DNA from: Atherix ibis
Lineage: Eukaryota > Arthropoda > Insecta > Diptera > Athericidae
Length of the DNA: 64,000 bases
NCBI GenBank assembly: GCA_958298945.1
Contig: OY282606.1
Location: 24,525,740 to 24,589,739, forward strand
Direction of reading: 5' to 3'
Below the pieces are notes generated by a model, which worked only from the letters and a program-made list of their open reading frames with translations, was not told the origin of the DNA and searched no databases. Positions 10,073 to 20,267 of the stretch are shown here, piece after piece. Numbering within the stretch: the first letter of the stretch is position 1; every line of letters begins with the position of its first letter. The translations under genes and the position numbers were made by a program.

Positions 10073-10795
10073 AGCACCACTGAGAGCGATCTGGCAATAC
10101 TGTGAACTCATTTCCATATTGTTTGTACGTCAGTGCCTTCTACACGTGCAGTAAAAGTTTTGTAGTGCGTTACAGAAACTGGAATAGGCAAATGTGGGGA
10201 GGTCCAATGTGCCATGAAATTGTGTGCACAGCTTTGTTGAATGCGCCACTTTGACTTACGAAAAGACTACGGAGAACATTCTTTGGCAAGAGCACAAGTT
10301 TTTTGATGTCATAAATCATTTTTGGAGAGTCGAGAAGCAGTGAAAGACGAGAATTAAAAACTGATGAGAATGTGGATCGAGAGAGTGCTCTTGTGAGATC
10401 AGTTTGTCAATTAACTTTGAAGGTTCTTAAAAAGGTGTTAGATAACGAGTTGTCGTCGAAAAAAGTAACCTAAAAGGTGTTAGATTGCGTTCTCCAATAA
10501 CGAGTTATCGTCGGTAAAAGTAATTTCTGTGGTTCCCCATTCCCCATATTCACCTGAACTAAGTCCGTGTAACTTTTTTTATTCCCCAACTTAAAAAAAA
10601 AGCTTAAAAAGGATGCTATCTTGATACTGTCCATAGCATCCAAGGGACTGTAACTTAGAAACATTTGAGCGCCGCTACGAACAGTGAACCAACGTCTCCC
10701 CACTTATGTATGGATACTTTGAAGGTGGATAATATTGAGTTTGAAAGATAAATAAAATCGTTGCAAAAAAGAAACAGTCTCATTACTTTTCAGTC
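10073..10795 (+). mobile_element. Decayed mariner relic (copy B)
   Basis: Counterpart of 2050-2770, with the same internal loss and the same Asn at the third catalytic position. It has a small insertion of about 9 bp near 10727. Confidence 0.65.
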
Positions 10796-11772
10796 AAAAA
10801 TTGTACATAAATTGGCATATTATTAATTCTTAACTTGTTAAGATCAAATAAATTAATATTTCGATAATAAGGTAAAGTCGTTAAAAGTTGTTTGAGTAAG
10901 TTTATATTAGTTTAGGTCAAAAAACTTTTGAACAAAACTACAGTAAAAAAACAATTATAAATTGAAAGCCCACTAATAAAGCTTCCAACATTTCAAACGT
11001 TTCTGTTTCATTCTCTCCCTCTCTCCTTCATCAAAAATATAATAATTTTTAACTGATAAATTCCTACGACTTGGATGATAAGTAAATATTGATTTTATTA
11101 TAAAGAAATTCTTTGTATGAAATAACTGAAAAATTAAATAAAAAATCATAAAAAAGGGGACAATTTTAGCAGAAAACATTATGTGCCATTCATTGTTAAC
11201 ATTTCGATAAAAAAAGCTCTACAATTCATAGGTTATATCTTAAGTATGCTCTTGTTTGCATTTAACTTAAAAGGTTTTCTATATATTTTTTTTTTATATT
11301 TATGTACATACCGGTGGTGTAAATCACACATATCAAACAAGCTGTTATTATTGAAAAGTTAACAATTGGCACATGCTAAATTCGATAAGAAATGTCAATT
11401 TAAAAAAAAAATCTTCCAAACTCCTTTCACGGAATTATTTTTGTAGATTTGAATTGACGAAGTCTTATAATAAAAACTCTTTATTATATCGTAAGGAAAG
11501 CATGGATTTTACTTCGTGTAATGATTGTAAAGTGAAGATACTGTAAGAATTGCAAATTAATTTTTAATAGAAAGTACAGTCCTATTATTTGACAGCTGTC
11601 AAATATGTATATGTCATCGAACGTGATTATAGAAGATCCTGAATAGGCCTCTGCATAAAAAAATTCTGTCCGAATTTTTTACGAAAATACATTCTTAAGA
11701 ACGCACACACTTGCTAAATAACCTTTTACGAAATACTTCGTATTCTAAAATAGAAACTTCCTATTTACTGTT

Positions 11773-11964
11773 ATGAAGAATAAAACTATTTATGCAAATT
11801 ATTTAAAATTTAATAAAACCACACTTAAATTTTCATTTCGCGATAAATATATAAATGTAAAAAAAATATGCAAGCATTTCGGTATGCTTCCACTTTCATG
11901 GAGAATGGCGTGTTTTAAAACTATCCGAAAGTCTACAAAATTGAAGCGCTTGATATTTGATTGA
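11773..11964 (+). CDS. Hypothetical 63-aa ORF, faint KilA-N-like pattern (copy B)
   Basis: Duplicate of 3750-3941. The downstream decayed coding-like stretch is also present, to about 12470. Confidence 0.25.
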   Translation: MKNKTIYANYLKFNKTTLKFSFRDKYINVKKICKHFGMLPLSWRMACFKTIRKSTKLKRLIFD

Positions 11965-12976
11965 TACACGTATTTACAAAATTAATAATAAACCTAAAAT
12001 ACAATTGAATTTAATACTAGAAGATTGGGAAAAAATATATCAATAAATTTCTATTACGAAAACTAGATGTCAGTGGGTTTCATTTCTACATAAAAAAATC
12101 TACACAAAAGTTTACAAGCATTACGATTTCTCGCCGCTTTTGCAATAATTTAGACAGAAAATTGCGTATCCATATACAAAAATCTGACGTACAGGCCTAT
12201 CCAGATATTCTTCAATCTAAGGATTATAGAGTAAAAGGATAGACAATCATCTTATATGTTTACGAATTTTATTGAAGCTAAAAAATCTCGTGGAATTGCA
12301 ATGAACGAAAAACCTCATCTGCCGACCCTTACCTATCTATTAACATAAAATTATGCTACGAACTCTTAAAATTTAACAATGAAAAAAACTATCATTTTAC
12401 TTTTAAAAAATTAATAAAATTCAATATAAATACTTTGGCTCACAAAAAAACAAACAATAATGAACGAAAATACAAAATCAAAAAGTTGATTTAAAAAACC
12501 TTTTTTAGCTGCTGTGCCTGACATATCAAAAGTAAACAATCGAAACGTGCGCGGCTTCAATTTTTTGAAATTGGGTTTTAAGTCATTTTGAAAGTGTAAT
12601 TAGTATAAGTAAAAACAATTAATATTAATACAGAAAATGAAGTATTCAGTTAAAAAGTAGGAAACTAAAGATTCGCGAATTTCGTTTTTTAGATGAGTTG
12701 TCGATAGAAACTAATTATATATTTGAAAAAAGGTCATAGTTGCCTATCATTCAAGTAATATTAATTCGATTTCATTTGATGCCTAAAAACTTAAAAATTC
12801 TTTTTAATATTGAATGTGAACAGACGATTAGTTGTGATCGGATTGATGTATCAATGACGGTCGTCTGATTACTTTCCGATGGGGGTTTTACTGGTTTTAT
12901 ATTTTTACATAGTTAAAAAATTGTACCTATTAATGTACAATACAATTTCCATATAATTAAAAATATAAATCTATAT

Positions 12977-12999
12977 ATGGCGCCTGGGAAAAATCCAAG
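12977..12999 (+). other. Exon-like start: ATG frame ending in a strong splice donor (copy B)
   Basis: Identical counterpart of 4954-4976. Confidence 0.2.
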
Positions 13000-13341
13000 G
13001 TAAGTGTACTAAAAAATCATGTATATGAATCATTTATAAAAATATACTTTCGAATTTAGGAATTTTTATAACTAATGCCAATGTATATTAATATATTATA
13101 TTATAACAATTTAAATCTTAAATCTGCTTCCATTAGGTAACGATGTGACCAAATTTCTTATCATAAAAATAATTCCATAAATATTAAGTAAATTCATAGC
13201 AAAAAACATTGTTTTATTTAGTTTCTAATTCTATATTTATTAAATTAAAACAACTATCGCAATTATTTACTTAATTTAAATAACTTCGGCAATTATTTAA
13301 AAATGAGTGCCAAAGCAATATGTACAAAAATATAAAATTTC

Positions 13342-13419
13342 CGACGCCTTTCAGCAGTATGCATGGGCGAGTAGCTTTATCGACGCCTTTCAGCAGTATG
13401 CATGGGCGAGTAGCTTTAA
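13342..13419. repeat. Two tandem 39-bp repeats (copy B)
   Basis: Counterpart of 5319-5396, so the tandem doubling predates the segmental duplication. Confidence 0.9.
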
Positions 13420-13537
13420 GGTTAGATTCCGATTTTTGGTTTTAATTTGGCGCTGGAACTGTCTATCCTTATACTCCATAAGCTATGGCATTAGGTTTGC
13501 CATTTTACATTGTTGATCGTTTAAGAACTGAAGGTAC

Positions 13538-13858
13538 GCCGATTAGGTGCTGGAACAATAATCTTCATCGATGAGACTCATTTCTCGCTCAGAGGAATAT
13601 CAATAAGTAAAATTCCCGTATATGAGGCTTGAGGAACCCACATGTGACTGTGGAGCAGCCATTGTATCCGCGAGAAAATTAAATGTCTGGTGTGTATTTT
13701 GCCCATAGGTACCATTTGGACCGACCTTAAGCGTATGATTACCGAATTTTTTTGATCTGAACTTGAAGATTTTAATCTGGACCATATGTAGTTGGCGCCA
13801 CAAGTTAGAAAACATAAAAAAAATTGTCATTATTACTTGAAAAGTTCCTAGAACGCTA
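13538..13858 (+). mobile_element. DD41D-like transposase relic (copy B, first)
   Basis: Counterpart of 5515-5835. In copy B the 1294-bp mariner begins shortly after it. Confidence 0.7.
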
Positions 13859-13874
13859 AATTTCGAAATTCATA

Positions 13875-15168
13875 CGTGGGCTACTATATATATTTCTGGC
13901 CTAATAATGAAAATGCGAATATTTATCAACGAAAAAGGTTTTATTGTTTTTCAAAATATTCTCCATCAAGATTTATACACTTTTGCATGCGCTCAAACCA
14001 ATTTTCGAAGCACTTTTTCCACTCCGATTGAGACACCTCCAAAACATGGTTTTTGAATGCTTCAACAGCATCTTCTGGCGACGAAAATCGTTGACCACGC
14101 ATTTTTTTCTTGATGTGTGGGAATAAAAAGAAGTCATTGGGTGCCAAGTCAGGGCTGTACGGAGGATGACCCATCAATTCGACGTTTTGTCCGGTCAAAA
14201 AGGCGCTGGTTTGAGCCGATGTGTGAGAGCTCGCATTGTCATGGTGCACAATGATTCGACTTCTCTTGTTCGTTTTTCGAATTTCTCCGAAGACTTCAGG
14301 CAAACAAATGGTGGTGTACCACTCAGAATTGACCGTCCTACGTTGCACAAGCGGAACAGTCGCCACATGACCAGTTTTGCCAAAGAAACAAGCGACCATT
14401 TGCTTCGAAGTGCTTCTTCCACGAACAACTTTCGTTGGATTTGACTCGTCTTGGAAGACCCACACGGTCGATTGCTGTTTTGTTTCGGGCTTATACGCAT
14501 AGATCCATGATTCCTCACCTGTGACGATCTTATAAACGTCTTTTGAAGCACCGCGATCGTATTTTTTCAGCATTTCTTTACACCAATCCACACGAGCCTT
14601 TTTTTGAGCGATTGTCAAATTGTGCGGGATCCAACGAGAACAAACCTTTTTTACGGCCAGGTGTTCATGCAATATCGAATGTATGCTGGTGGGAGAAATG
14701 CCTAGGCATGCCTCTATCTCACGGTATGTCACATGACGGTCTTGCATTATCAGTTCACGTACGGCATCGATGTTTTCTGGAACAACGGCTGTTTTTGGAC
14801 GACCTTCACGGAATTCGTCTTTGAGCGAGCGTCGGCCACGATTGAATTCGTTGTACCAGTTTTTCACAGTGCTATAGGATGGTGCTTCATAGCCATACAA
14901 AGATTTAAGTTCATCGATGCACTCTTGTCGTGATAATCCACGTCGAAAGTTGTGAAAAATGATCGCACGAAAATGTTCACGAGTTAATTCCATTTTTTTG
15001 CCAAATTGATTTTTTCAAGTCACTGTAAACAACACAAATGATAGTCGTACGTCAAAACGTTCTGAGTACGTTTATGTTAAAAAATGTCAAACTTTCCAAT
15101 GGAAATGTCAGATCGCACCTGGCAACACTTAGTGTTGCCTAGGCCAGAAATATATATAGTAGCCTACG
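13875..15168 (-). mobile_element. Complete mariner (DD34D) element, 1294 bp
   Basis: The element is bounded by 30-bp terminal inverted repeats that differ at one position (CGTGGGCTACT... on the left, CGTAGGCTACT... reading in from the right). It is flanked by the TA duplication expected for mariners (13873-13874 and 15169-15170). The corresponding site in copy A (about 5850) is empty, so the exact insertion can be read by comparison. The transposase gene occupies 13941-14993 on the minus strand. Near-identical ends and an unbroken frame indicate a fairly recent insertion. Confidence 0.97.
13941..14993 (-). CDS. Mariner transposase, 350 aa, first catalytic Asp replaced by Glu
   Basis: A full-length transposase frame for cut-and-paste movement of the enclosing element. 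The N-terminal half (about 1-115) has the paired helix-turn-helix region (EHFRAIIFHNFRRG, YSTVKNWYNEF, GRPKTAV). The linker WIPHNL is at 121-126, a variant of the usual WVPHEL. The catalytic domain follows: TGEESWIYAY at 158-167, HHDNASSHTS at 250-259 and SPDLAPNDFFLF at 280-291. The second and third Asp are 252 and 287, 34 residues apart, as in DD34D mariners. The first acidic residue, normally Asp in TGDES, is Glu 160 (GAG at 14514-14516). Length and C-terminus (DGEYFEKQ) are normal. Glu may bind metal poorly, so activity is doubtful. It resembles the vertumnana-type mariners I recall; the subfamily is not certain. Confidence 0.95.
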   Translation of the reverse strand: MELTREHFRAIIFHNFRRGLSRQECIDELKSLYGYEAPSYSTVKNWYNEFNRGRRSLKDEFREGRPKTAVVPENIDAVRELIMQDRHVTYREIEACLGISPTSIHSILHEHLAVKKVCSRWIPHNLTIAQKKARVDWCKEMLKKYDRGASKDVYKIVTGEESWIYAYKPETKQQSTVWVFQDESNPTKVVRGRSTSKQMVACFFGKTGHVATVPLVQRRTVNSEWYTTICLPEVFGEIRKTNKRSRIIVHHDNASSHTSAQTSAFLTGQNVELMGHPPYSPDLAPNDFFLFPHIKKKMRGQRFSSPEDAVEAFKNHVLEVSQSEWKKCFENWFERMQKCINLDGEYFEKQ

Positions 15169-15376
15169 TAGCAAAAAAAAATTGTTTTATTAAGTTTCTA
15201 ATTCTATATTTATTAAATTAAAACAACTATGGCAATTATTTACTTAATTTAAATAACTTCGGCAATTATTAGAAAAATGTGTGCCAAAGCAATACTCCAT
15301 AATCTAAGGTTTCAGCTTTGCCATTTTATATTGGTTTTTGGATGTTAATTTGGAGCAATGGTTTTGGATGTTAATT

Positions 15377-15910
15377 TTTTGATAAAAATTGTCTTCATCG
15401 ATGACACTCATTTCTCGCTCAGAGTATAAGTCAATAAGTAAAATTGCTGTATATGGGGCTTGAGGAGCCCACATGTGACTGTGGAGGAGCTATGAATCCG
15501 CGAGAAAAGTAAATGTCTGGTGTGTATTTTGCCCATAGGTACCATTTGGATCGACCTTGAGCGTATGATTACCGAATTTTTTTGATCTGAACTTGAAGAT
15601 TTTAATCTGGACCATATGTAGTTGCAACACGACGGCACCGCAAGTCAGAAAACAAAAAAATAATTTGCCATTATTACTTGAAAAGTTCCCAGAATGCTAA
15701 ATTTAGAGATTTGATCATTTCGGCCTTGTATTTACACAGAAAATTTTCACACTTTGGAACATTTTAAAAACCAACATCCGTTGAGTAATGGTTGTTTTGT
15801 AGACCCATATGTGCGATAAAGTCATTACAAATGACATTAAAAGGGTCGAGCACTTTAAGAAGCCTCGTAGTGGCCATTTAAATAATGTTATGCATAATGA
15901 CAATGTTTAA
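15377..15910 (+). mobile_element. DD41D-like transposase relic (copy B, second)
   Basis: Counterpart of 6058-6591. The right edge of the segmental duplication falls at the end of this relic. Confidence 0.7.
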
Positions 15911-17039
15911 GAAATACAAATTTCATCGAAAATTTTCATTTTAAATATGTTTTATTAAACTATATTTTCAAAAGGGAATTTTTTTGTTAGTTCTTCTTAT
16001 TGAATCATTTGTCATTTACTTCATAAGAAATAGATCTTAATAAAAAAAAAGAGAACCACCAGTTTAAATGATTAAACACATACGAGATAAAATAGGAAGA
16101 AAAAAATCAATCCTTAATCTTAGTCACTTTTGCCTACCGTCATGCTCTTTTCTCTTAATCTCCATACCAACCACCTCTCTCTTTGAAAAAAAACTTAATG
16201 TTTACAATATTCTGAGTGTGAACAGTCCACCACCACATATGGTTGACGTCATTTCCCCATATATAATCGGATGGAATTTTATTAATCATTTTTAAAAAGT
16301 TGGTATTTCTGGTTAGTTCTCTTTTTATGTGTTGTTGTTGGAGCTGATTTTCTTTTAGCTAAACTTTGATATTTGCAAGCAGAAGTTATTTCGAAAAAAA
16401 AAATTACTTTATGATTTTTTAGTTTGTTTATTTTACGGTCACTTCAGGTGAATTTATGTATTTAATAATCGTTAAAAAAATTTCAATGTGGGTGTTTTAT
16501 GATTAAATCATTTTCAACCAAACGCTGTGAAGGAGACACCGCATCATAACTAAGGAAATTTACCAAAAAATATATTCAATATTGGTAGAATAAAAATAAG
16601 TCCGAAAATTTTGTTAATAAATAAAAAAAAATATTTAAATTTTTTTGCGGTTATTTTTTCTTCTTGTTATTCCAAAGATGTCGACATTTTTCAAAGTATG
16701 AGTCAAGCTTTTAAAAGATGAGTTTTTTTTTCAAGAACTATCAAATACAAGTACCATCAGCTTATGGTTATGGTTACTAACTGATAATATAAGTTAAATT
16801 TGAATAGCAGAAAAATTGGCAATTGAAGATGAGTACGTGCTGAACTTACAACACTGGATGACATCGTTTTTATTGACTAGTGGAATAGTGGAATAAATTT
16901 CTTGTTGGCATTTTTAATAAATTTTTCTCATTGGACAATAAACTTAATATGGCGACAAGCCATGAACTTTAAGTACTCCCATTTCATAGAATTCATTGAA
17001 CTTTTCTTATATGGAATTGTTGGCATTTTAAGGACCATA
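15911..17039. other. Unique AT-rich stretch right of the duplication; no clear gene
   Basis: An ATG frame of 75 codons (16068-16295) lacks recognisable features. A promoter-like word pair lies at 16244-16266. Otherwise AT-rich with no recognisable coding or repeat content. Confidence 0.5.
16244..16266 (+). promoter_or_regulatory. CRE palindrome followed by a TATA-like box
   Basis: TGACGTCA at 16244-16251 is a perfect CREB/ATF site, and TATATAA lies at 16260-16266. The pair could be a core promoter, but no transcript or coding exon could be attached to it. Confidence 0.25.
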
Positions 17040-17285
17040 CACTCAACCAAATTGCACAACAGATAGTCACTTGTGAAAATTATCTTATCTTAAAGAAACG
17101 TGACTACGGCAGATTCATCACTTTTGTATAAAAAAAATTCCATTTTAAATACATCCTTTGATCCATTATATTATTAAATGGCAAACTAAACCTAAACAAA
17201 TATCAACTTATTGTAAATGTCAATAATAATTAACACCTGTCAAATGACAGGACTGTACTGTCTGAATCACGAAATAGAGCCGAAC
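17040..17285 (-). mobile_element. DD41D-like relic, 5' part
   Basis: It has a minus-strand arrangement of words seen in other relics of the family (ACTACGGCAGATTCATC near 17103, CACCTGTCAAATGACAGG near 17233, then GGACTGTACTGTCTG). It ends next to the cecropia-type mariner at 17296. Confidence 0.5.
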
Positions 17286-17295
17286 TATTTTTATA

Positions 17296-18502
17296 TTGGG
17301 TTGTCCGGAAGGTAATTTCGTTTTTTTTTATATGAGTAAAAATGAAAGACGATTTTCTTATAGTGAATTAATATTTTATTCAATTAAATATTGTCCAGTT
17401 TGATCCAATACCCTTTGCCATCTTTCTGGCAGTAGTATGATTCTACGTTCATAAAAGTTTTGTTGTTTGCTGGCAAAAAACTGATCTAAGTGATTTTTGA
17501 ACTCTTCATTTGAATTAAACGTTTTACCGTCTAAAAATTTTTGTAGAGGCTAGAACAAATGATAATCGGAAGGTGCTAGGTCTGGAGAGTATGGTGGGTG
17601 TGGAAGTATATCCCATGCAAGCTCTTAAAACTGTTGGAACAGTATACCTTTCCTATTGACCAATTCTGGCCTTTTTTCTTTAAGTGAATTATTCAACTTA
17701 TTCAACTGATGACAGTACACTTCAGAATTGATCGTTGTGTTGCTCGGTAGAAGCTCAAAATAAACGATTCCTTTGAAATTCCTCCGAACAGATACAATAA
17801 CCTTTTTTTTATGAATATTGCCTTTCGAAGTGCTTTGAGCCGGTTCATCTTTGAAACATTGTTGTAGACAAACCATTTTTCATCCACAAAGATGATACGC
17901 TTCAAAAATGGATCATTTTCTTGGCGTTTGAGAAGCAAATCACAAACATCAATGCGATGGCACAAATTTTTTTCCGTAAGAAGATGAGCAACCCATATGT
18001 CGAGCTTTTCAATTAAACATAGCCGTTTCAAATGATCATGAACGATCGTATTCGATAAATTTAATCTCTCAGCGATCTCACGAGTTGTTATTCGCCGGTT
18101 TGCATCAATTAATGCCTTTATTGTGTCTTCATCAGCATCAACTAGCCTTCCAGAACGTGGTGCATCTTCGAGATCAAAATTGCCGGATTGAAATTTTACA
18201 AACCAGTTTTGGCAATGGCACTCAATTAGCACATCTTCTCCATATACATCGGATAATTTTTTTCTTGCTTGAACAGGATTTTTATCTTTTCTATAGCAAA
18301 AAATAAAATATGCCGGAAATGCTGTTTTTCACTTTCAATATTTAAAGGAGTATCAACCAAAAACTACTGTGCAGAAGCAAGCCTTGCTATGTCAGCTGTC
18401 AAAATACATATGATTATGCGGCTTAAGTATGAAGTTGGTTGTGAAAAAATACATTTAAGTCCTCTATTCGTAAACAACGAAATTACTTTCCGGACACCCC
18501 AA
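17296..18502 (-). mobile_element. Cecropia-type mariner, decayed, 1207 bp
   Basis: Terminal repeats begin TTGGGTTGTCCGGAAGGTAA on the left and, inward from the right, TTGGGGTGTCCGGAAAGTAA. TA flanks both ends (17294-17295, 18503-18504). The transposase relic is on the minus strand. Terminal words and protein blocks match the cecropia/Hsmar1-like group. Confidence 0.92.
17376..18339 (-). pseudogene. Broken cecropia-type mariner transposase
   Basis: The start codon has become ATT (18337-18339). The HTH region reads APRSGRLVDADEDTIKALID and TTREIAERLNLSNTIVHDHL (from about 18150). The first catalytic block reads FVDEKWFVYNN in place of TGDEKW. A frameshift follows near 17860, after which DEPAQSTSKGNIHKKKVIVS and GIVYFELLPSNTTINSEVYC continue in another frame. 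The piece with the second Asp (HHDNARPH block) is deleted near 17630. The SPDLAPSDYH block and the C-terminal VLDQTGQYLIE remain. Clearly non-functional. Confidence 0.92.
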
Positions 18503-19127
18503 TATATATTCTTAATAAAATTAGAAAATATACAGATATTACTTTTTTTTTACAACAGTGAGTGGATAGTCTAAAATCACAACTACCCGGGGATATGAGG
18601 TTTAATATTATATTAAATTACTCGAAGTATCTGATTAATTTTTAAGGTTCCTCAAACCATCTACATAGGTTAACTTTTTGAGAAATTTTCTAGCTGTTTT
18701 TTTTTCTTCTATTTTATTTATCTATTATAAGGAATAAGAAATTTTTCTCAATTATAACAAGTTTTATTTTCACTTTTTTTTTTGCTAGAAAATTTTTAGA
18801 AAGTTCATATTTCATATAAATAATATAATATATAAATTATAAACATTAACATAATTGGAATATATTTAAATGATATTATTAAAAAATTTATATATAGGCG
18901 AAAGTAAAAAAAAACCAAAAATCATCATCTATTGATAAGCCAATTTTAGATTTAGTTAATTAATCGAAGATGTCATCTGAATTGATAATATTTGCAAAAA
19001 GATCAAGGTTAAACAAACATCAATTATCGATGAGTAATATGCGATTTTGCATATCTGAACGCTTGCAGTATAACTTATTCTCATATAAACACAATATTAA
19101 TTTGCATATTAAATTATATAGAAAAAT
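18503..19127. other. AT-rich intergenic stretch; nothing recognised
   Basis: Mostly A/T runs. It presumably contains the 3' flank of the minus-strand gene that ends at 19128. No coding or repeat signal. Confidence 0.6.
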
Positions 19128-20267
19128 TTATTGAATTAAGTTCACGTTTTCTTTTTGGACTTGGACACATACTATTTCATTGGCTTTATCCAAAAAAGTC
19201 ACAATTAATTCGTCTTCTTGTCCATTATCATCGTCGTCATCGTAGTCTCCTTCGGAGTCAATGTCTTCTTCGCTATAAATTGGAGCATTGTTGGTGCATT
19301 TTTCATTATTTTTATCAGATCGATTTGATAATTCATTATTTGTATTTTCACAGAGTGAATGTGTTGATTCCTCCTTATCATTATTATGCAGTGGTATGGT
19401 TGAAACGTTAAGTGGTTCGACAAAACAAATATTTTTATCACATTCGCGATTGATATTATCTGTATTAGTAGTGATTTGACCGTCTGACACAGTTTCATTA
19501 AAGTTGTTAAGGCCAAACTGGCCGCTACCACTTCTGCTCTTGTTAACACTAACACTAACATCAACACCAACACCAACACCACCACCCTCGTCAGTCGAAT
19601 GACCAACGCGATCAACTTGATCACAGCATACGTGGTGGCAGTTTTCTTCTTGTTCACTTGCTATGTCATCACCGGTAATATCAGAGTTGCGTTGATGAAT
19701 TCTAACGACATTATTGTCACATGACAAAATTTCACAGGTGCGATCGGCACCAGTCATCATCATATTATCCAAAATACTACTATCACCACTACTACAACCA
19801 GTACTGGTCACAGATTCGTTGCTATTCTCTGTCGTAATTTGCGATGAGTAATCATCATTTATTATACGATTATTTACAGGATCTATTGATTTTAATCGAA
19901 AATCCCGATCATCATAATTATTTTCTGTATCCGATTCAAATATATCATTATCATCACTAAAATCGAATTCATCCCCATCGTCATCGCCGACAGTCGAGTT
20001 CATATAATAAATCCCATTTTTTTTTGCACTTCCATTTAAAAGAATATCATCACTAAGGACTCTATTTAAACTTTGATTTTGATTTTGAATTTCTTGTAAA
20101 CTATTCATCAAATTATTATTATTATTTGATTTATTTAGATTATTTTTATTTAAACAATTATTTTTATTACTATTCATATTATTATTAATACCAATACATT
20201 TACTTAAATCATAATCATTTTGTGATAAATGTTCATTTTTATAATTGTTCATATCGTGATCTGCCAT
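19128..20267 (-). CDS. Intronless acidic, Asn-rich protein, 379 aa, unknown function
   Basis: A single open frame far longer than chance in AT-rich DNA. The start has a good context (CACAAAAATGG), and the stop TAA overlaps an AATAAA polyadenylation signal at 19126-19131. The N-terminal 70 residues are rich in Asn (NNMNSNKNNCLNKNNLNKSN). There follow an acidic block around residues 94-115 (DDDGDEFDFSDDNDIFESD), a Ser/Asp middle and a Gly-Val run near 227-240. A second acidic block near 335-352 (EEDIDSEGDYDDDDDNG) precedes a more ordinary C-terminus, ELIVTFLDKANEIVCVQ. No signal peptide, membrane segment or known domain seen. The composition suggests a disordered nuclear or regulatory protein, but that is inference. 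It lies alone between transposon relics; upstream exons cannot be excluded. Confidence 0.75.
   Translation of the reverse strand: MADHDMNNYKNEHLSQNDYDLSKCIGINNNMNSNKNNCLNKNNLNKSNNNNNLMNSLQEIQNQNQSLNRVLSDDILLNGSAKKNGIYYMNSTVGDDDGDEFDFSDDNDIFESDTENNYDDRDFRLKSIDPVNNRIINDDYSSQITTENSNESVTSTGCSSGDSSILDNMMMTGADRTCEILSCDNNVVRIHQRNSDITGDDIASEQEENCHHVCCDQVDRVGHSTDEGGGVGVGVDVSVSVNKSRSGSGQFGLNNFNETVSDGQITTNTDNINRECDKNICFVEPLNVSTIPLHNNDKEESTHSLCENTNNELSNRSDKNNEKCTNNAPIYSEEDIDSEGDYDDDDDNGQEDELIVTFLDKANEIVCVQVQKENVNLIQ

Larger units (their letters stand above)
6592..15910. repeat. Tandem segmental duplication, copy B
   Basis: Copy B follows directly after copy A. From 7701 to 15910 it matches 1-6591. Its first part, 6592-7700, has no partner in the window, presumably because the matching part of copy A lies left of position 1. 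Removing the 1294-bp mariner and its TA duplication gives a period of about 8.02 kb. The right edge at 15910 is sharp, with unrelated sequence starting at 15911. Confidence 0.9.

Noticed and set aside
14195..14551. Minus-strand 118-codon frame inside the mariner
   Set aside because: Shadow of the intact transposase in another frame; no independent start context or family features. The plus-strand frames at 13944-14933 are shadows as well.
19205..19657. 150-codon frame overlapping the acidic-protein gene
   Set aside because: A different frame on the same strand as 19128-20267, with Thr/Met/Leu-rich composition produced by the repeated codons of the real gene.
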